From positions 868,001 to 932,000 of the forward strand of contig JASISA010000019.1 of assembly GCA_031771865.1 (NCBI GenBank): a DNA stretch of 64,000 nucleotides, read 5' to 3'. Each line of letters begins with the position of its first letter. Position 1 is the first letter of the stretch. Below are positions 55,501 to 64,000 of the stretch, piece by piece. The position numbers and the translations under genes are program-made. The stretch is from Nothophaeocryptopus gaeumannii. Lineage: Eukaryota; Ascomycota; Dothideomycetes; Mycosphaerellales; Mycosphaerellaceae. The notes below the pieces were generated by a model. The model had not been told where the DNA came from, searched no databases, and saw only the letters and a list, made by a program, of their open reading frames with translations.

Positions 55501-56733
55501 GAGAAGTCGGACTTGTAGCGTTTCCGCAGCCCTTCCCTCTTCGCCACTGCAAGAATCAAGCACGTCGGCGCATAGCTCAGGAGAGTAACCTGCAGCCGCC
55601 AAACGCTTGATCTTACCTTCTCTCTTCAGATCGCCGCTTGCCATGCTTACACCGGCCAAGTAGTTGTCAGGCAAGCACCATTTGGGCAAGTCGTCCTCTG
55701 GTACGTGGATCAACAGCCATTCAAGGCATTCTTCTCGATCTTTGCAGAGTTCCGCGGCCTCCTCGACGTGACTTCGACGGAAACCAATGTTGGACAGATC
55801 GTGGGCAATGGCCTTGCGCTGAACAGGGCCGAGAGTTACACCATGCGGGTTCCATGCACCTCCTTGGCGAATGAGTCTTTCGACCTCTCGCCGTGTGCGG
55901 ACACCCATCTCGACCTTCGGTACGCGCATCCATCCCTTGAGAACATGTTTACTCTGCACCTGACCATCCAAGCTCACGACTTCCTGCTTCTTATCTTCCG
56001 CCTGCTGTTTCACCCTGTCTGCTCTGATCTTGTCCTTGGCTGCGACTGCCTCATCATGCTGCTTCTTGGCTAGGAATGGATCTGCTTCGTACAGATAGCC
56101 ATTCCCTTGCGCCACAGCTGCGCTTTTCAGATCCTGAAAGTCTCCCTTCCACAAATCTCTGTACTGCGGTGGAAGCATCATGTGGATGTTCTTCATGTTG
56201 CTGACTCGGAACAGCGCATACGCAGCTGCAAAGTGACGAGCTTCGACTGCACTCTCCATCGTCCCTCGCTCTTTCAAATAGTCGTTGGGTGGAAGTATAG
56301 GAGGAAGGGTCACCATTTGTTGTGTCTTTGGATCCTTCTTCTTGATGACGACAGCGGATGTATAGCCTCTCGGATTCCGATGCATGGTATACTCTGGCTT
56401 CTCCCACTTCTGTTTCTGGCAATGCTCGTTGAACATGGTCTGCGGCAGTTTGCCAGTCCACGATGCGCCTCCGATCAAGGTACGCGTATCTGGCTTCTTG
56501 GGGGCCTCTGCCTCGCCATTCGCGCCCGCCGCTGTATTTGACTTAGCAGCATTCGTAGTACTCGCAGCTCCTGCATTGTTGCTGCTTTCCGCTGCAGGCT
56601 TCTTCGACTTCTTGCCCGGCTTATCGCTTTCGAAGATGATGTGGCTCGTGTCCTCGCCGTTCAACGTGGCCGCCGCTGGCTTCTTGCCGCCCGCCTTGTT
56701 GACACCGCGTGGCGCGTGCGGTTTGTTGACCAT
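52564..56733 (-). CDS. DEAH-box RNA helicase, DHX57/YLR419W-like
   Basis: An intact 1389-residue intronless frame. The first 120 residues are Lys/Ala/Asn-rich and disordered. A UBA-like segment (about 325-350) and an RWD-like domain (about 430-540) precede the helicase core. Core motifs: GETGSGKST (motif I, about 622), IDEVHERS (motif II, DEVH, about 731), LMSATLDA (motif III, about 763), NVAETSITI and QRRGRAGRVRAGECY (motif VI, about 980). The ratchet and OB-fold regions follow (GALEATGLTALGVHLASIP; FPDKKYAAS; VYMSYFTKMATSKVFIRDLT). RWD plus UBA plus DEAH core is the DHX57/DHX29-type arrangement, linked to RNA and ribosome function. Its unbroken length is useful as an indicator of local sequence quality. 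Confidence 0.93.
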   Translation of the reverse strand: MVNKPHAPRGVNKAGGKKPAAATLNGEDTSHIIFESDKPGKKSKKPAAESSNNAGAASTTNAAKSNTAAGANGEAEAPKKPDTRTLIGGASWTGKLPQTMFNEHCQKQKWEKPEYTMHRNPRGYTSAVVIKKKDPKTQQMVTLPPILPPNDYLKERGTMESAVEARHFAAAYALFRVSNMKNIHMMLPPQYRDLWKGDFQDLKSAAVAQGNGYLYEADPFLAKKQHDEAVAAKDKIRADRVKQQAEDKKQEVVSLDGQVQSKHVLKGWMRVPKVEMGVRTRREVERLIRQGGAWNPHGVTLGPVQRKAIAHDLSNIGFRRSHVEEAAELCKDREECLEWLLIHVPEDDLPKWCLPDNYLAGVSMASGDLKREGKIKRLAAAGYSPELCADVLDSCSGEEGRAAETLQVRLLQQDASAATGTEADFKVWDEEIATSEAIFGERFTSHDRICTVILELQTHSKKPIILRARPPSSGYPYAVPILSVEADLPAYVRLSVLKKVLTRANDSFIGEQMLFSIVDWLEQNIPDVTEHPGKLGEVANATATAPSTTPTAASTRGKVRRQPKPISWTSQSQGSQRVLDEWRARQASAEQQRMMQARRSLPAWKLQDAIVASVTSNQVTIISGETGSGKSTQSVQFVLDDLISRYFGEQANIICTQPRRISALGLADRVADERCGKVGEEVGYAIRGESKQKAGTTKITFVTTGVLLRRLQTSGGSTDDVVRSLADVSHVVIDEVHERSLDTDFLLVLLRDVLKKRKDLKLILMSATLDAAMFENYFKASSSVGKVEIEGRTYPVQDIYLDEIVRMTGFGSVEADEAGSVADLHLDDRTPAGSGSNTPRPATPSLGTALRAVGTRINYDLIAQTVQCIDHKLGRTEGGILIFLPGVAEIDRTLRALRNVSNLHALPLHASLQSSEQRRVFPKSPPGLRKVIAATNVAETSITIEDIVAVIDTGRVKETSFDPANNMVKLAEVWASRAACKQRRGRAGRVRAGECYKLYTRSAEAKMAERPEPEIRRVPLEQLCLSVRAMGVSDVPGFLASALTPPESLAVSGALKLLTRIGALEATGLTALGVHLASIPADLRCGKLLVYGAAFGCLNAALTIAAILTVKSPFVSPKEKREESKAARTGFGGGHGDLLCDLRAYEEWSSRRSSGEPASSLRRWCDENFLNQQTLFDITTNRTQYLASLQETGFLPPSFRSNPALAQAYNRHNDSSVLIRALAAGAFQPQVARIDFPDKKYAASSSGAVELDPDARTIKYFNEENGRVFVHPSSTLFDAQGFPGNSVYMSYFTKMATSKVFIRDLTPFNVYSLLMFGGPITIDPQGRGLLVDEWIRLRGWARIGVLVSRMRMMLDELLAKKLDDPGLELSEHELIKTLRRMVELDGLDR

Positions 56734-57546
56734 GTTGACCGGCGACCAGCCTTGGAGTGTGACTTGGCGGTGTTGGTGTCCATCTTGAAGTCGCTACCAA
56801 TGCAGTTTCAGAATCTAGCCTCTGTCGCGAGCCTGTGAAAGGTGCAGACCGGTGAAAGGTTTCGCCAGACGCCGAGATCACGTGCATTAACATCTGAGTC
56901 CCGACATCTAACCGCCCCTTTCGAAACAGTCATGCATCATCAACACTCCACTCTTCATATTCCATGGCCGTGGACGCGCAGGACTAGCGGATATCCAGAC
57001 GAGCATGGCGTCTTTATGCTTATTTCATGCCGACTTCCACCTTCGGCCACGCGTACGAGAAAGCGATGCGGAAGTCGGCCGCCAAGCTATCCGTAGAGAG
57101 GTTAGAGACACCAACGGAAAGATGCTTCTGATGGATACAAGACGCCGGACTCGGTTCGCTGCCATTCGCAGATTGGGATCAGTTGGTGGATCTCCCACCC
57201 CCCGTCCACGACACCAAGACACGCGTCGCTTGACACTACCTACTCTAGGTATGGCTTGTGCTTGTGCTTGCTTGCACCGCTTGTCTCTTGTTCGTACTGC
57301 TTGGCATCTCCAAAGTGCCTGCTCTTTGCGACCACTTCAAGTCCACCTTCCACACAATCCTCCTGCCACTTCTTTGCGCCTTTCTTGCAGCTTCTTGTAA
57401 TTCCTCACTCTCGTTTCTTGCATTGACCTCCAGCCCTTCGTTTGTGCTGTGACATTGACTGACCCCAGAACCACCCAACTTCCCCTTCCAACCTCCACCA
57501 TCTTCGCCGTCGAATTCGAGCATTGACGACGACATCATACATCACA
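56734..57546. promoter_or_regulatory. Divergent promoter, helicase / GH72
   Basis: About 0.8 kb between divergent genes. The part before 57547 is strongly pyrimidine-rich (CTT/CTTC runs), as usual for highly expressed fungal genes. No coding feature supported. Confidence 0.5.
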
Positions 57547-59186
57547 ATGAAGAACGCTTCTCTGGCGCTCGCTCTGGGCGCCGCCACTCTCGCAGCCGCT
57601 GGTCCGGCCAAGATCGAGGCTCGAGCTACTAGCAGTAGCAGTAGCAGCGCAACTGGAACTGGCTCGACCTCGCTGCCAACCGTCACCACCAAGGGCAATG
57701 CCTTCTTCGCAGGACATGATCGATTCTACATCAAGGGCGTCGATTACCAGCCCGGAGGCTCATCAGACGTCTCCGACCCGCTCGCCGACTACGACACCTG
57801 CTCGCGTGACATCCCATACTTCCAAAAACTTGGCTTGAACACCATTCGGGTAAGCAATCCAACGCTGGCAGTTGTTCGATGTTGCTGCCGGTTGCTGACC
57901 TGCCACGCTTTGTTTATAGGTCTACACCGTTGACAACAGCAAGAACCACGACAAGTGCATGAACGCTCTTGCCGAAGCCGGCATCTACCTGGCACTCGAT
58001 GTCAACACACCCAAATATGCCATCAACCGTGCGGAGCCCGCTGCTTCATACAACCCAACATACCTCCAGGTAAGCAATCGCAAACTGCGTGGTTTTCTTC
58101 ACGCAGTAGCATTGGTGGTGTCTGATCATGAAATGACGGATCAATAGAGCATCTTCGCCACCATCGATGCTTTCGCCGGATACTCCAACACTCTCCTCTT
58201 CTTCTCGGGGAACGAAGTTATCAACGACGCTAACAGCACTTCTGCTGTTCCCTACGTGAAGGCAGTCACGAGAGACATGAAGCAATACATTGGCGAGCGT
58301 GGCTACCGCAGCATCCCTGTCGGTTACTCCGCAGCAGATGTCTCCTCAAACCAGTATCTCATGGCCCAGTACATGGACTGTGGTGAGACTCAATCAATTA
58401 GCGACTTCTACGCCATCAACAACTACGAGTGGTGTGACCCATCATCCTACACCACCTCAGGCTGGAGCGCTCTCGTCGAGCAGTACGGCAACTACAGTCT
58501 TCCAGTCTTGTAAGTTCTGCGATGTCGATCTTGAAAGCTCACACTAACTCCAGCATAGCATGTCTGAGTACGGCTGTATCACCAACACCCGTACCTTCAA
58601 GGAGACCGCCGAGTTGTACAAGGAGGAGATGACCAAGGTCTTCTCCGGTGGTCTTGTCTACGAATACTCTGCTGAGGGCAACGGCTACGGCATTGTCACC
58701 ATAAGCGGCGACTCTGTCACTAGTGTTGGCACCCAATTCGACTACCTCAAGTCCGCCCTTGCTAACGTCACGGACCCAACTGATGGTGGCGGCTACTCCA
58801 CTGACGGCAAGACGCAAGATTGCCCAGACCAGAGCGACGATTGGGACACCAAGCCATTCACTGGCAGCGCCCTTCCCGCTATGCCAACCGATGCCGAGAA
58901 GTACATGAAGAACGGCGCAGGTGACGGCCCTGGCCTTTCGGGTGACGGCTCTATGGACGCAGGTGGCGGATCTTCTGCTACTGCTTCTGCCAACGCTGGT
59001 GCCATCTCGACTACCTACGGCAACGGTGTGGCTTCATCTACCGCTGATGCCAACGGTGGCAGCAGCAGCGCTTCTTCTTCGGCCAGCGCCGGTAACGCCG
59101 TCCAGATCGCTCACAACGACGTCGTTCCTCTCGTCTGCGGTCTTGCCACTTTTATCAGCATCATGTTCGGCGCAGCACTTTTGTAA
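57547..59186 (+). CDS. GH72 beta-1,3-glucanosyltransferase, GPI-anchored
   Basis: Four exons: 57547-57849, 57920-58069, 58148-58509 and 58559-59186, giving 480 residues. A signal peptide (MKNASLALALGAATLAAA) and a Ser-rich linker precede the GH72 barrel: FFAGHDRFYIKGVDYQPGG, YDTCSRDIPYFQKLGLNTIR, LLFFSGNEVIND with the acid/base Glu, and VLFMSEYGC across the last junction with the nucleophile Glu. The tail is Ser/Ala/Gly-rich and ends in a hydrophobic segment (VCGLATFISIMFGAALL), a GPI-attachment signal. There is no CBM43 module, so it is the short Gel1-like form. It remodels wall glucan at the cell surface. Confidence 0.95.
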
Positions 59187-59609
59187 AGCAACACGATCTT
59201 TGAGATTGACGTGGTGGTACGGATTGCATAGCGATAGATGGGTCAGGGTAACAACAGCTTACCAATGTCAACAACAGTGCACAGAGAGATTTGAAGTGGC
59301 AGACTCCCGATAATATACCATCGCAATTGATGCACGAAATAAGCAGACTCGGAAGAAGATTCCTCTTCTGACTCATGCAAGGTGATATCGCGCGAACCAG
59401 AGCTGACGTTTGACAGTCGGACCGCCAAGAACGGGCAGACTTCGCCGCGCTCGCGTGCTCAACCTTGTCTCGGTACAACCGGACTTCTTCAGCAGGGAGT
59501 GGCTTGCAGATACACCCCTTCCACCTTGGCATCTACGTATCTTCTGCTACTCACACCACCGCGACGATGCCTTCCTCAACATACATATCGAATAGACGCC
59601 AGAACGACA
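59187..59609. other. Intergenic region
   Basis: Between two genes in the same direction. The frame upstream of 59610 stays open but has no convincing start. Confidence 0.45.
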
Positions 59610-61573
59610 ATGCGCGCTGCTCGCCAATTCGCGCCTGTGCTGGCAGCGCTTCACGGCGTAGCAATAGCACAGCTTGATACGAGTGATAGCGTCTCTCGAC
59701 CGGTAATTAATGATGGCGCCTCCTGCACCAGCTACGGATATATGGCAATGCGAATGTCGCCACCTTTCTCTGGCGGCGTTTACGACTTGTCATACATGAG
59801 ACCGGAGCCTGCGTGTCGGACGTTCAACAGCCCTGAAGTCGAAGATGCCATCAACAAGACAAAGGAAGCTATCGAGGACCCGGATCTAAAGCAGCTGTTT
59901 CAGAATGCTTTCCCCAATACTTTGGATAGTACGGTCACCTGGCGAGGCGCGTCTGCGAATAATTCGGAAGAAGAGCTGGCTTTCATCATTACGGGAGATA
60001 TTCCGGCCATGTGGTTACGGGACTCAGCGAACCAGCTGCAGTCATACGCTCCGTTGCTGAAGGCTTCGGATCAGGATAATTCTCTCGCTTCGCTCTATCG
60101 TGGAGCTATCAATCTACAAGCTCGTTATCTGGTCACATCTCCCTACTGCAATGCTTTCCAAGCACCGCCGGAGTCGGGCAGAGGAACGCAACGCAATTGG
60201 GCAGATCAAGGCGAAAAGGTCACGCCACCATATGACAAGAAGTTTGTGTACGAATGCAAGTACGAGTTGGACTCACTCGCGGCGTTTCTCCAGCTATCGC
60301 ATACGTACTACAACAAAACTGGCGACGTGGAGTTCTTCCGGAAGTTCAACTGGCCACAAGCTGTCAAGACGATCATGGAAGTCGCCGAGAACATGACAGA
60401 CCAACCCACGTACAACCCGGATGGCACTTTGATTGCAACTTCGTACACCTGGTCCACTTTCCGCAACAACGGAACAGGAGGCCCAGTCGCGGCTGGCACT
60501 GGACTCGTCCGGTCATTCTGGAGACCTTCAGACGATGACTGCATGCATCAGCTCTTCATACCCGCCAACATGATGTTCTCCCAATTCGTCGGTCTAGCCG
60601 CCGAAATTGTCGAGAAGCTCGGTGATTCCACTCTGGCCAAGCAGATGAGCCAGAAAGCCGTCAGCGTGAGGAAAGCCATCACCGAGCACGGCATTGTCAC
60701 TACGAAAGAACATGGCGACGTCTACGCCTACGAAATCGACGGTTTCGGATCTAGCAACCTCATGGATGACGCGAATTCCCCTTCTCTCCTCTCTTCCGCC
60801 TTTTTCGGGTATCACGGAATTGATGATCCAATCTACAAGAACACCCGTGCCCGCGTCCTCAGCACGTTTAATCCCTGGTGGGCGCATGGTCCTGGTCTCT
60901 CAGCGGTCGGAGGTCCCCATGCAGGAGCGACGAATGGCTGGCCCATGGCTGCCATCATCCGCGCTCTCACGTCTGACGACGATGAGGAGATTACAAGGCA
61001 ATTAAAACAACTTGTCAGCTCCACGGCGGGTACCGGTCTGGTGCATGAGAGCGTAAATGCAGATGATGCGAAGACTTTTACGAGGGCGTGGTTTGCGTGG
61101 GCGAACGGGTTGTTTGGGGAGTTGATTTGGGATCTGAGTCAACGCAAGCCTCATTTGTTGAAGCAGAGTTTCCAAGACACACTAGGGGTGAGCAACGACG
61201 ACAAGGGCGATGCAAATTACGTTCCGCAACAAGCTGGCAGTAGTAAGTCCACAAGCACCGAGACCGACACCAAATCCCACGATACCCACAAGTCCAGTAG
61301 CCATATTGATGATTCGGGCAGGCCGGGTGTGAGACCAGCAGCTTCTCATGGAGACGGACTTGGGATGTCGCCGGCTGGTCTGAGCGACATGCATTGGTTT
61401 TGGTACCTGATTGGTGCGCTGATAGGGTGTTCGGTTTTGATTGTGGCGTACTCGAGGAGAAGGCGCAGGAGGAGTATAAGTAGCTATAGTGAGTATGTCC
61501 TGGCCAGCCTCTCGGCACCTGGGGTGCTAATGATCTTGCAGGACCTCTGTCAGGAATCCTTACACCTGAATGA
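59610..61573 (+). CDS. GH125 exo-alpha-1,6-mannosidase with C-terminal anchor
   Basis: The long exon 59610-61488 and a tiny last exon 61542-61573 (53-nt intron, GTGAGT donor, CTAATG branch, TTGCAG acceptor) give 636 residues. A signal peptide (MRAARQFAPVLAALHGVAIA) precedes the (alpha/alpha)6 barrel: ITGDIPAMWLRDSANQLQSY, CKYELDSLAAFL, SFWRPSDDDC, IDGFGSSNLMDDANSPSLLS, GGPHAGATNGWPMA, GTGLVHESVN. After a Ser/Thr/His-rich linker comes a membrane helix (FWYLIGALIGCSVLIVAY), then RRRRRR. If the last intron is retained the frame runs on to 61829 with unlikely sequence. It trims alpha-1,6-linked mannose from N-glycans or wall mannan. Type I anchoring suggests the Golgi or plasma membrane. Confidence 0.88.
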
Positions 61574-61764
61574 AGCTCTCTATGGTCGACTGTCTTCCAA
61601 ATATCCCGCTGCTTCAAGAGAATTACCACATGAGGAATTTCATTCTACATGGCGTATGGACGACTTCACGACGAGGAACTTCATTCCATTACGGGCGAAG
61701 ACGAACTTTCATCTCGAATTGAGACCCAACAGTTATTATCCTATCTTCAAAGCCGATTGCAAAG

Positions 61765-62169
61765 ATGTCCGGAACAGCTCCCTCCATGAATGGCCTCTCC
61801 TCCACGGGGAGCGGCGGCGCTCCCAATGACCGCGGTGTTCAGAGCAGCAGCACCGAAGAGACCGTAGCCACGAAGTCAGTTCACACTCTAGTCTAGTTAA
61901 AAGTCACCATCCCTATACTAAATCGATTCCGGCACAGAAACATCATCGACGAACAGAAATCTACTTACGGCTCCACAGCAGTCGACCGAGATGTCGGTTC
62001 TGCTATTGATGCTGGTCAAAGCCGATCAGGCCTCACTGGTAAGATCAATGAACTGCTTAATGAGACGAGTGAGGAGGAGAAGCAGGGAGCTGCGAGGGCT
62101 GCGGAGGGGTTTCAAGTGGGAGGGAAGGGAGGGGATGAGCATGGGTTGGCGGCTGGGAAGCAGCCCTGA
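61765..62169 (+). CDS. Small hydrophilic conserved-looking protein, two exons
   Basis: Exon 1 is 61765-61874, the intron 61875-61937 (63 nt, GTCAGT donor, ACTAA branch motif, CACAG acceptor, phase 2) and exon 2 61938-62169; 113 residues. The N-terminal half is Ser/Gly/Thr-rich, the middle reads NIIDEQKSTYGSTAVDRDVG and the C-terminal half is charged (KINELLNETSEEEKQGAARA) and ends in a Gly/Lys-rich tail. No signal peptide or membrane segment. The absence of stops and exact phase across a well-formed intron argue for a real gene. I do not recognise the family; the composition recalls small stress-type hydrophilic proteins, which is only a resemblance. Confidence 0.6.
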
Positions 62170-62523
62170 GGAGTCAGTCGAAGATACCTTCGAAGGGATC
62201 TTGGGGGAGGGTATATGGGAGGTGTCGATTGGGAGATAAGGTTGTAGAAAGACTTCGAACTATTCCCTAAGTGTGCGTTCCCAGTACAGTTCTCTCGCAT
62301 GTCGGTCACCGCAGCTTTGTGGTAATTCCATGCTTATCGATTAAATGTCTGGAGTATCCCATACCCATATCAACACAGAAACGCAGTGCCATTACTACGC
62401 CAATCGCACCAGACTGATTCCCAATGAACAAAGACACCCAACGTCAACTCCGTACATTCTGATCTTTTTCAATCTGGCATCCCTTCATCATCCCTCATTC
62501 ATCGCTCGCCACACTGCAGACGT
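62170..62523. other. Intergenic region
   Basis: 354 bp without a supported gene, between the 3' ends of the small hydrophilic gene and the relic on the opposite strand. Confidence 0.4.
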
Positions 62524-63040
62524 TCAGCAGTGCGGCTTCAGATCCTCCATATCGTCCTCCTTTCGAATGATCTCGCCATGTCGAAGCTGGCGCATCAACC
62601 GCTCAATCTCCTTTGCCTGGTCTTCCTTCTCGGCCTCAGAGCGGCGAAGTCTTAGTCGAATATCGCTCGCCCGATGCCAGCAGCCTTATAACTCGGCTGG
62701 GCCTCCGCGAATCCCATGGTGTGAAGTAACCGTAGTTGCAACACTCCCACTGGCTTTTATCCTAGGGAAACCGACCTCTTCCCGCAGACAGCATTCGGTC
62801 ATGATGACATCGGACTGACGTTGCCGCTCTCGTTGGTGGATCCAGTCAATACCAATAGCCGTGAAACTGCGTGAGCAACCGCGATCCTCGTGGTGTGAAA
62901 AAGCCGTGACTGCGACACTCCCACTGGCTTTGAACCAGAGGCCCGCCCTCTCCAGAAACAGCAGTCGATTATGGTAGTATCGGGTTGTCGCTCGCGAAAG
63001 TCATTACTCGAGTCAACCGTGAGCCTCGAGGTGCCATCAG
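62524..63040 (-). pseudogene. Degraded gene with internal duplication
   Basis: On the minus strand a coherent reading starts near 63030 (LTVDSSNDFRERQPDTTII), changes frame once within the first repeat unit and once near 62680. It ends in a charged helical tail (RASDIRLRLRRSEAEKEDQA) with TGA at 62524-62526. Two copies of a unit ending in KASGSVA and TSHH or FSHH are present. The frame between the slips is open for about 100 codons. The original protein is unknown to me. Two one-base slips suggest decay. Confidence 0.4.
62709..62999. repeat. Diverged direct repeat, two units
   Basis: About 62709-62830 and 62882-62999 align: both contain GGTGTGAA, ACACTCCCACTGGCTTT and ATGRTRRYATCGG-like stretches in the same order and spacing. 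The units are clearly mutated relative to each other. Confidence 0.65.
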
Positions 63041-63862
63041 GGAGCCCTTAGCCAAAATGCGGTGCATGTCAGGCAGAGAGGCGATGACGGCGTGGAGACT
63101 GGTGTATTAGCCGTCGTAATGCTCTGCGTTAGGCATCTTGGCCGTGAAGAAGAGAGGAAGAAGTTCGAAGTTCGAAAGCAGGTGCATTTAAGGTCGCGAA
63201 CGCAGAAAGCATGGGCCAGGCTAAGCGCGCGGTACCCACCGAAGATTCACGTCTAAGGACGATGACGATGCTACTCGCATTCACTGCGACGATGCGGAAC
63301 GTCTGTAAGGGGCGGCTGTTCTGTGGCTTCCCGATCGCTGTTCATCTCGTGCGGCATGCTTGGTACTGTCTCTCGAGCGGGAAGCTGCATCATCCATATA
63401 GCGAGCGTGAAAGCGGTCCAAGATTGTTGCACTGTCATGTTGGAGAACGCCAGCTCAGTGTCAATGGGTCACTTTTTTGAACTTTCCCCAGTGATCTCGT
63501 GAATGGAAGAGAAGCTCGTTTACATGGGGCGGGATTGCCGCACCAGTGGGCGATGGCGGCGTTCGTTCCGGCGGCGTTCGTTCCTGAGTATCCTTGATAC
63601 ATCAGCAGCTGAAAGGGTCCCCAGGAGTGCGACAATGTATGGTCTGGCAAAGAGATGTGGGTAGAACGACAGGTGTGGAAGTTGAAGTGGGTCAATGAGG
63701 TGACGCCAAGCCTCGGGAAGTTGTCGGACGTTGCTGTTGACAACGCCACACCAAACACCACCCAACGCGACAAGAAACGCACAACGATAGAGATCCGACC
63801 AACACATACTACTTGCTGGACATGAACACTGCGCAACGATAACAAGAAGCATACCACACACG
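63041..63862. other. Intergenic region
   Basis: No supported gene. The part next to 63863 is presumably the promoter of the gene that runs off the window. A short direct repeat (GGCGTTCGTTCC) occurs near 63560-63585. Confidence 0.4.
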
Positions 63863-64000
63863 ATGGAGTCATCGTCGGCATTTAAGTTCCCAGCCCCACG
63901 CGAATCGCTTCAACCCCTCTCGCCCGAGCGCGTCAACGGGCGCCCGCATTCAATGATATCCTCATCTAAGAGTGCACTGGACTCCGATTACCACAGCGAG
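63863..64000 (+). CDS. 5' end of a gene cut by the window edge
   Basis: ATG at 63863 opens a frame of 46 codons to the last base (MESSSAFKFPAPRESLQPLS, then Arg/Ser/Pro-rich). The start is polar, with no signal peptide. It is too short to identify. Confidence 0.5.
   Translation, partial: MESSSAFKFPAPRESLQPLSPERVNGRPHSMISSSKSALDSDYHSE

Noticed and set aside
61574..61829. Extension of the GH125 protein through the last intron
   Set aside because: The unspliced tail is unlike the rest and overlaps the start of the next gene; a canonical intron gives a short end.
1..64000. CRISPR arrays, rRNA or tRNA genes, bacterial-type operons
   Set aside because: No regularly spaced repeats, rRNA core sequence or convincing tRNA cloverleaf was found by eye, and introns show the DNA is eukaryotic. 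A tRNAscan run could still find one I missed.

Overview
The window reads as nuclear DNA of a filamentous ascomycete (Pezizomycotina; a Dothideomycete is my best guess, an inference from gene style only). Spliceosomal introns of about 47-80 nt with GT-AG ends, two HET-domain genes, GH72 and GH125 cell-wall/glycan enzymes, fungal MFS, P450 and flavin monooxygenase families and a fungal Copia element all fit. Gene models were built by joining open frames across GT-AG introns with the reading phase checked. No rRNA, tRNA or CRISPR was recognised.

Layout. 1-6 kb: a frameshifted membrane-protein gene, a second decayed membrane-protein locus, an MFS transporter, and a two-exon gene for a 77-residue cysteine-rich secreted protein. 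6.9-8.9 kb: a HET-domain gene whose N-terminus sits in another frame. 11.4-16.4 kb: a small metabolic island with a dead short-chain dehydrogenase, a five-exon MFS transporter and, divergent from it, a flavin monooxygenase. 17-25 kb: a low-complexity protein with a frameshift, an intronless P450, an aprataxin-like DNA-repair protein (Hnt3 type) and a CCCH zinc-finger protein. 25-39 kb is mostly housekeeping: MDR reductase, GFA-domain protein, Vps55, proteasome alpha6 (Pre5), EMC7, an F-box-like protein, a Pho80-type cyclin and the 75/78-kDa subunit of complex I. Vps55 and Pre5 are divergent, as are EMC7 and the F-box-like gene.

39-52 kb is accessory: a second HET gene, then a 5.3-kb Copia retrotransposon with 138-bp LTRs that read as identical, a perfect CTGCC target-site duplication and a half-tRNA-iMet type primer-binding site. 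It has inserted at the second codon of a gene for a signal-peptide-bearing single-pass membrane protein. A methyltransferase relic and a 4-coumarate-CoA-ligase-like gene ending in a peroxisomal AKL signal follow. 52-62 kb: a DHX57/YLR419W-type RNA helicase, a GH72 glucanosyltransferase, a GH125 exo-mannosidase with a C-terminal membrane anchor, and an unrecognised 113-residue hydrophilic protein. 62.5-63.1 kb holds a probable gene relic with an internal duplication, and the last 138 bases open a new gene.

Overall pattern: housekeeping genes are intact (the helicase frame runs 1389 codons without a break), while accessory loci carry single-base frameshifts, nonsense codons or lost splice sites. 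That uneven distribution points to real gene decay rather than a uniformly poor sequence, but resequencing would have to confirm it.
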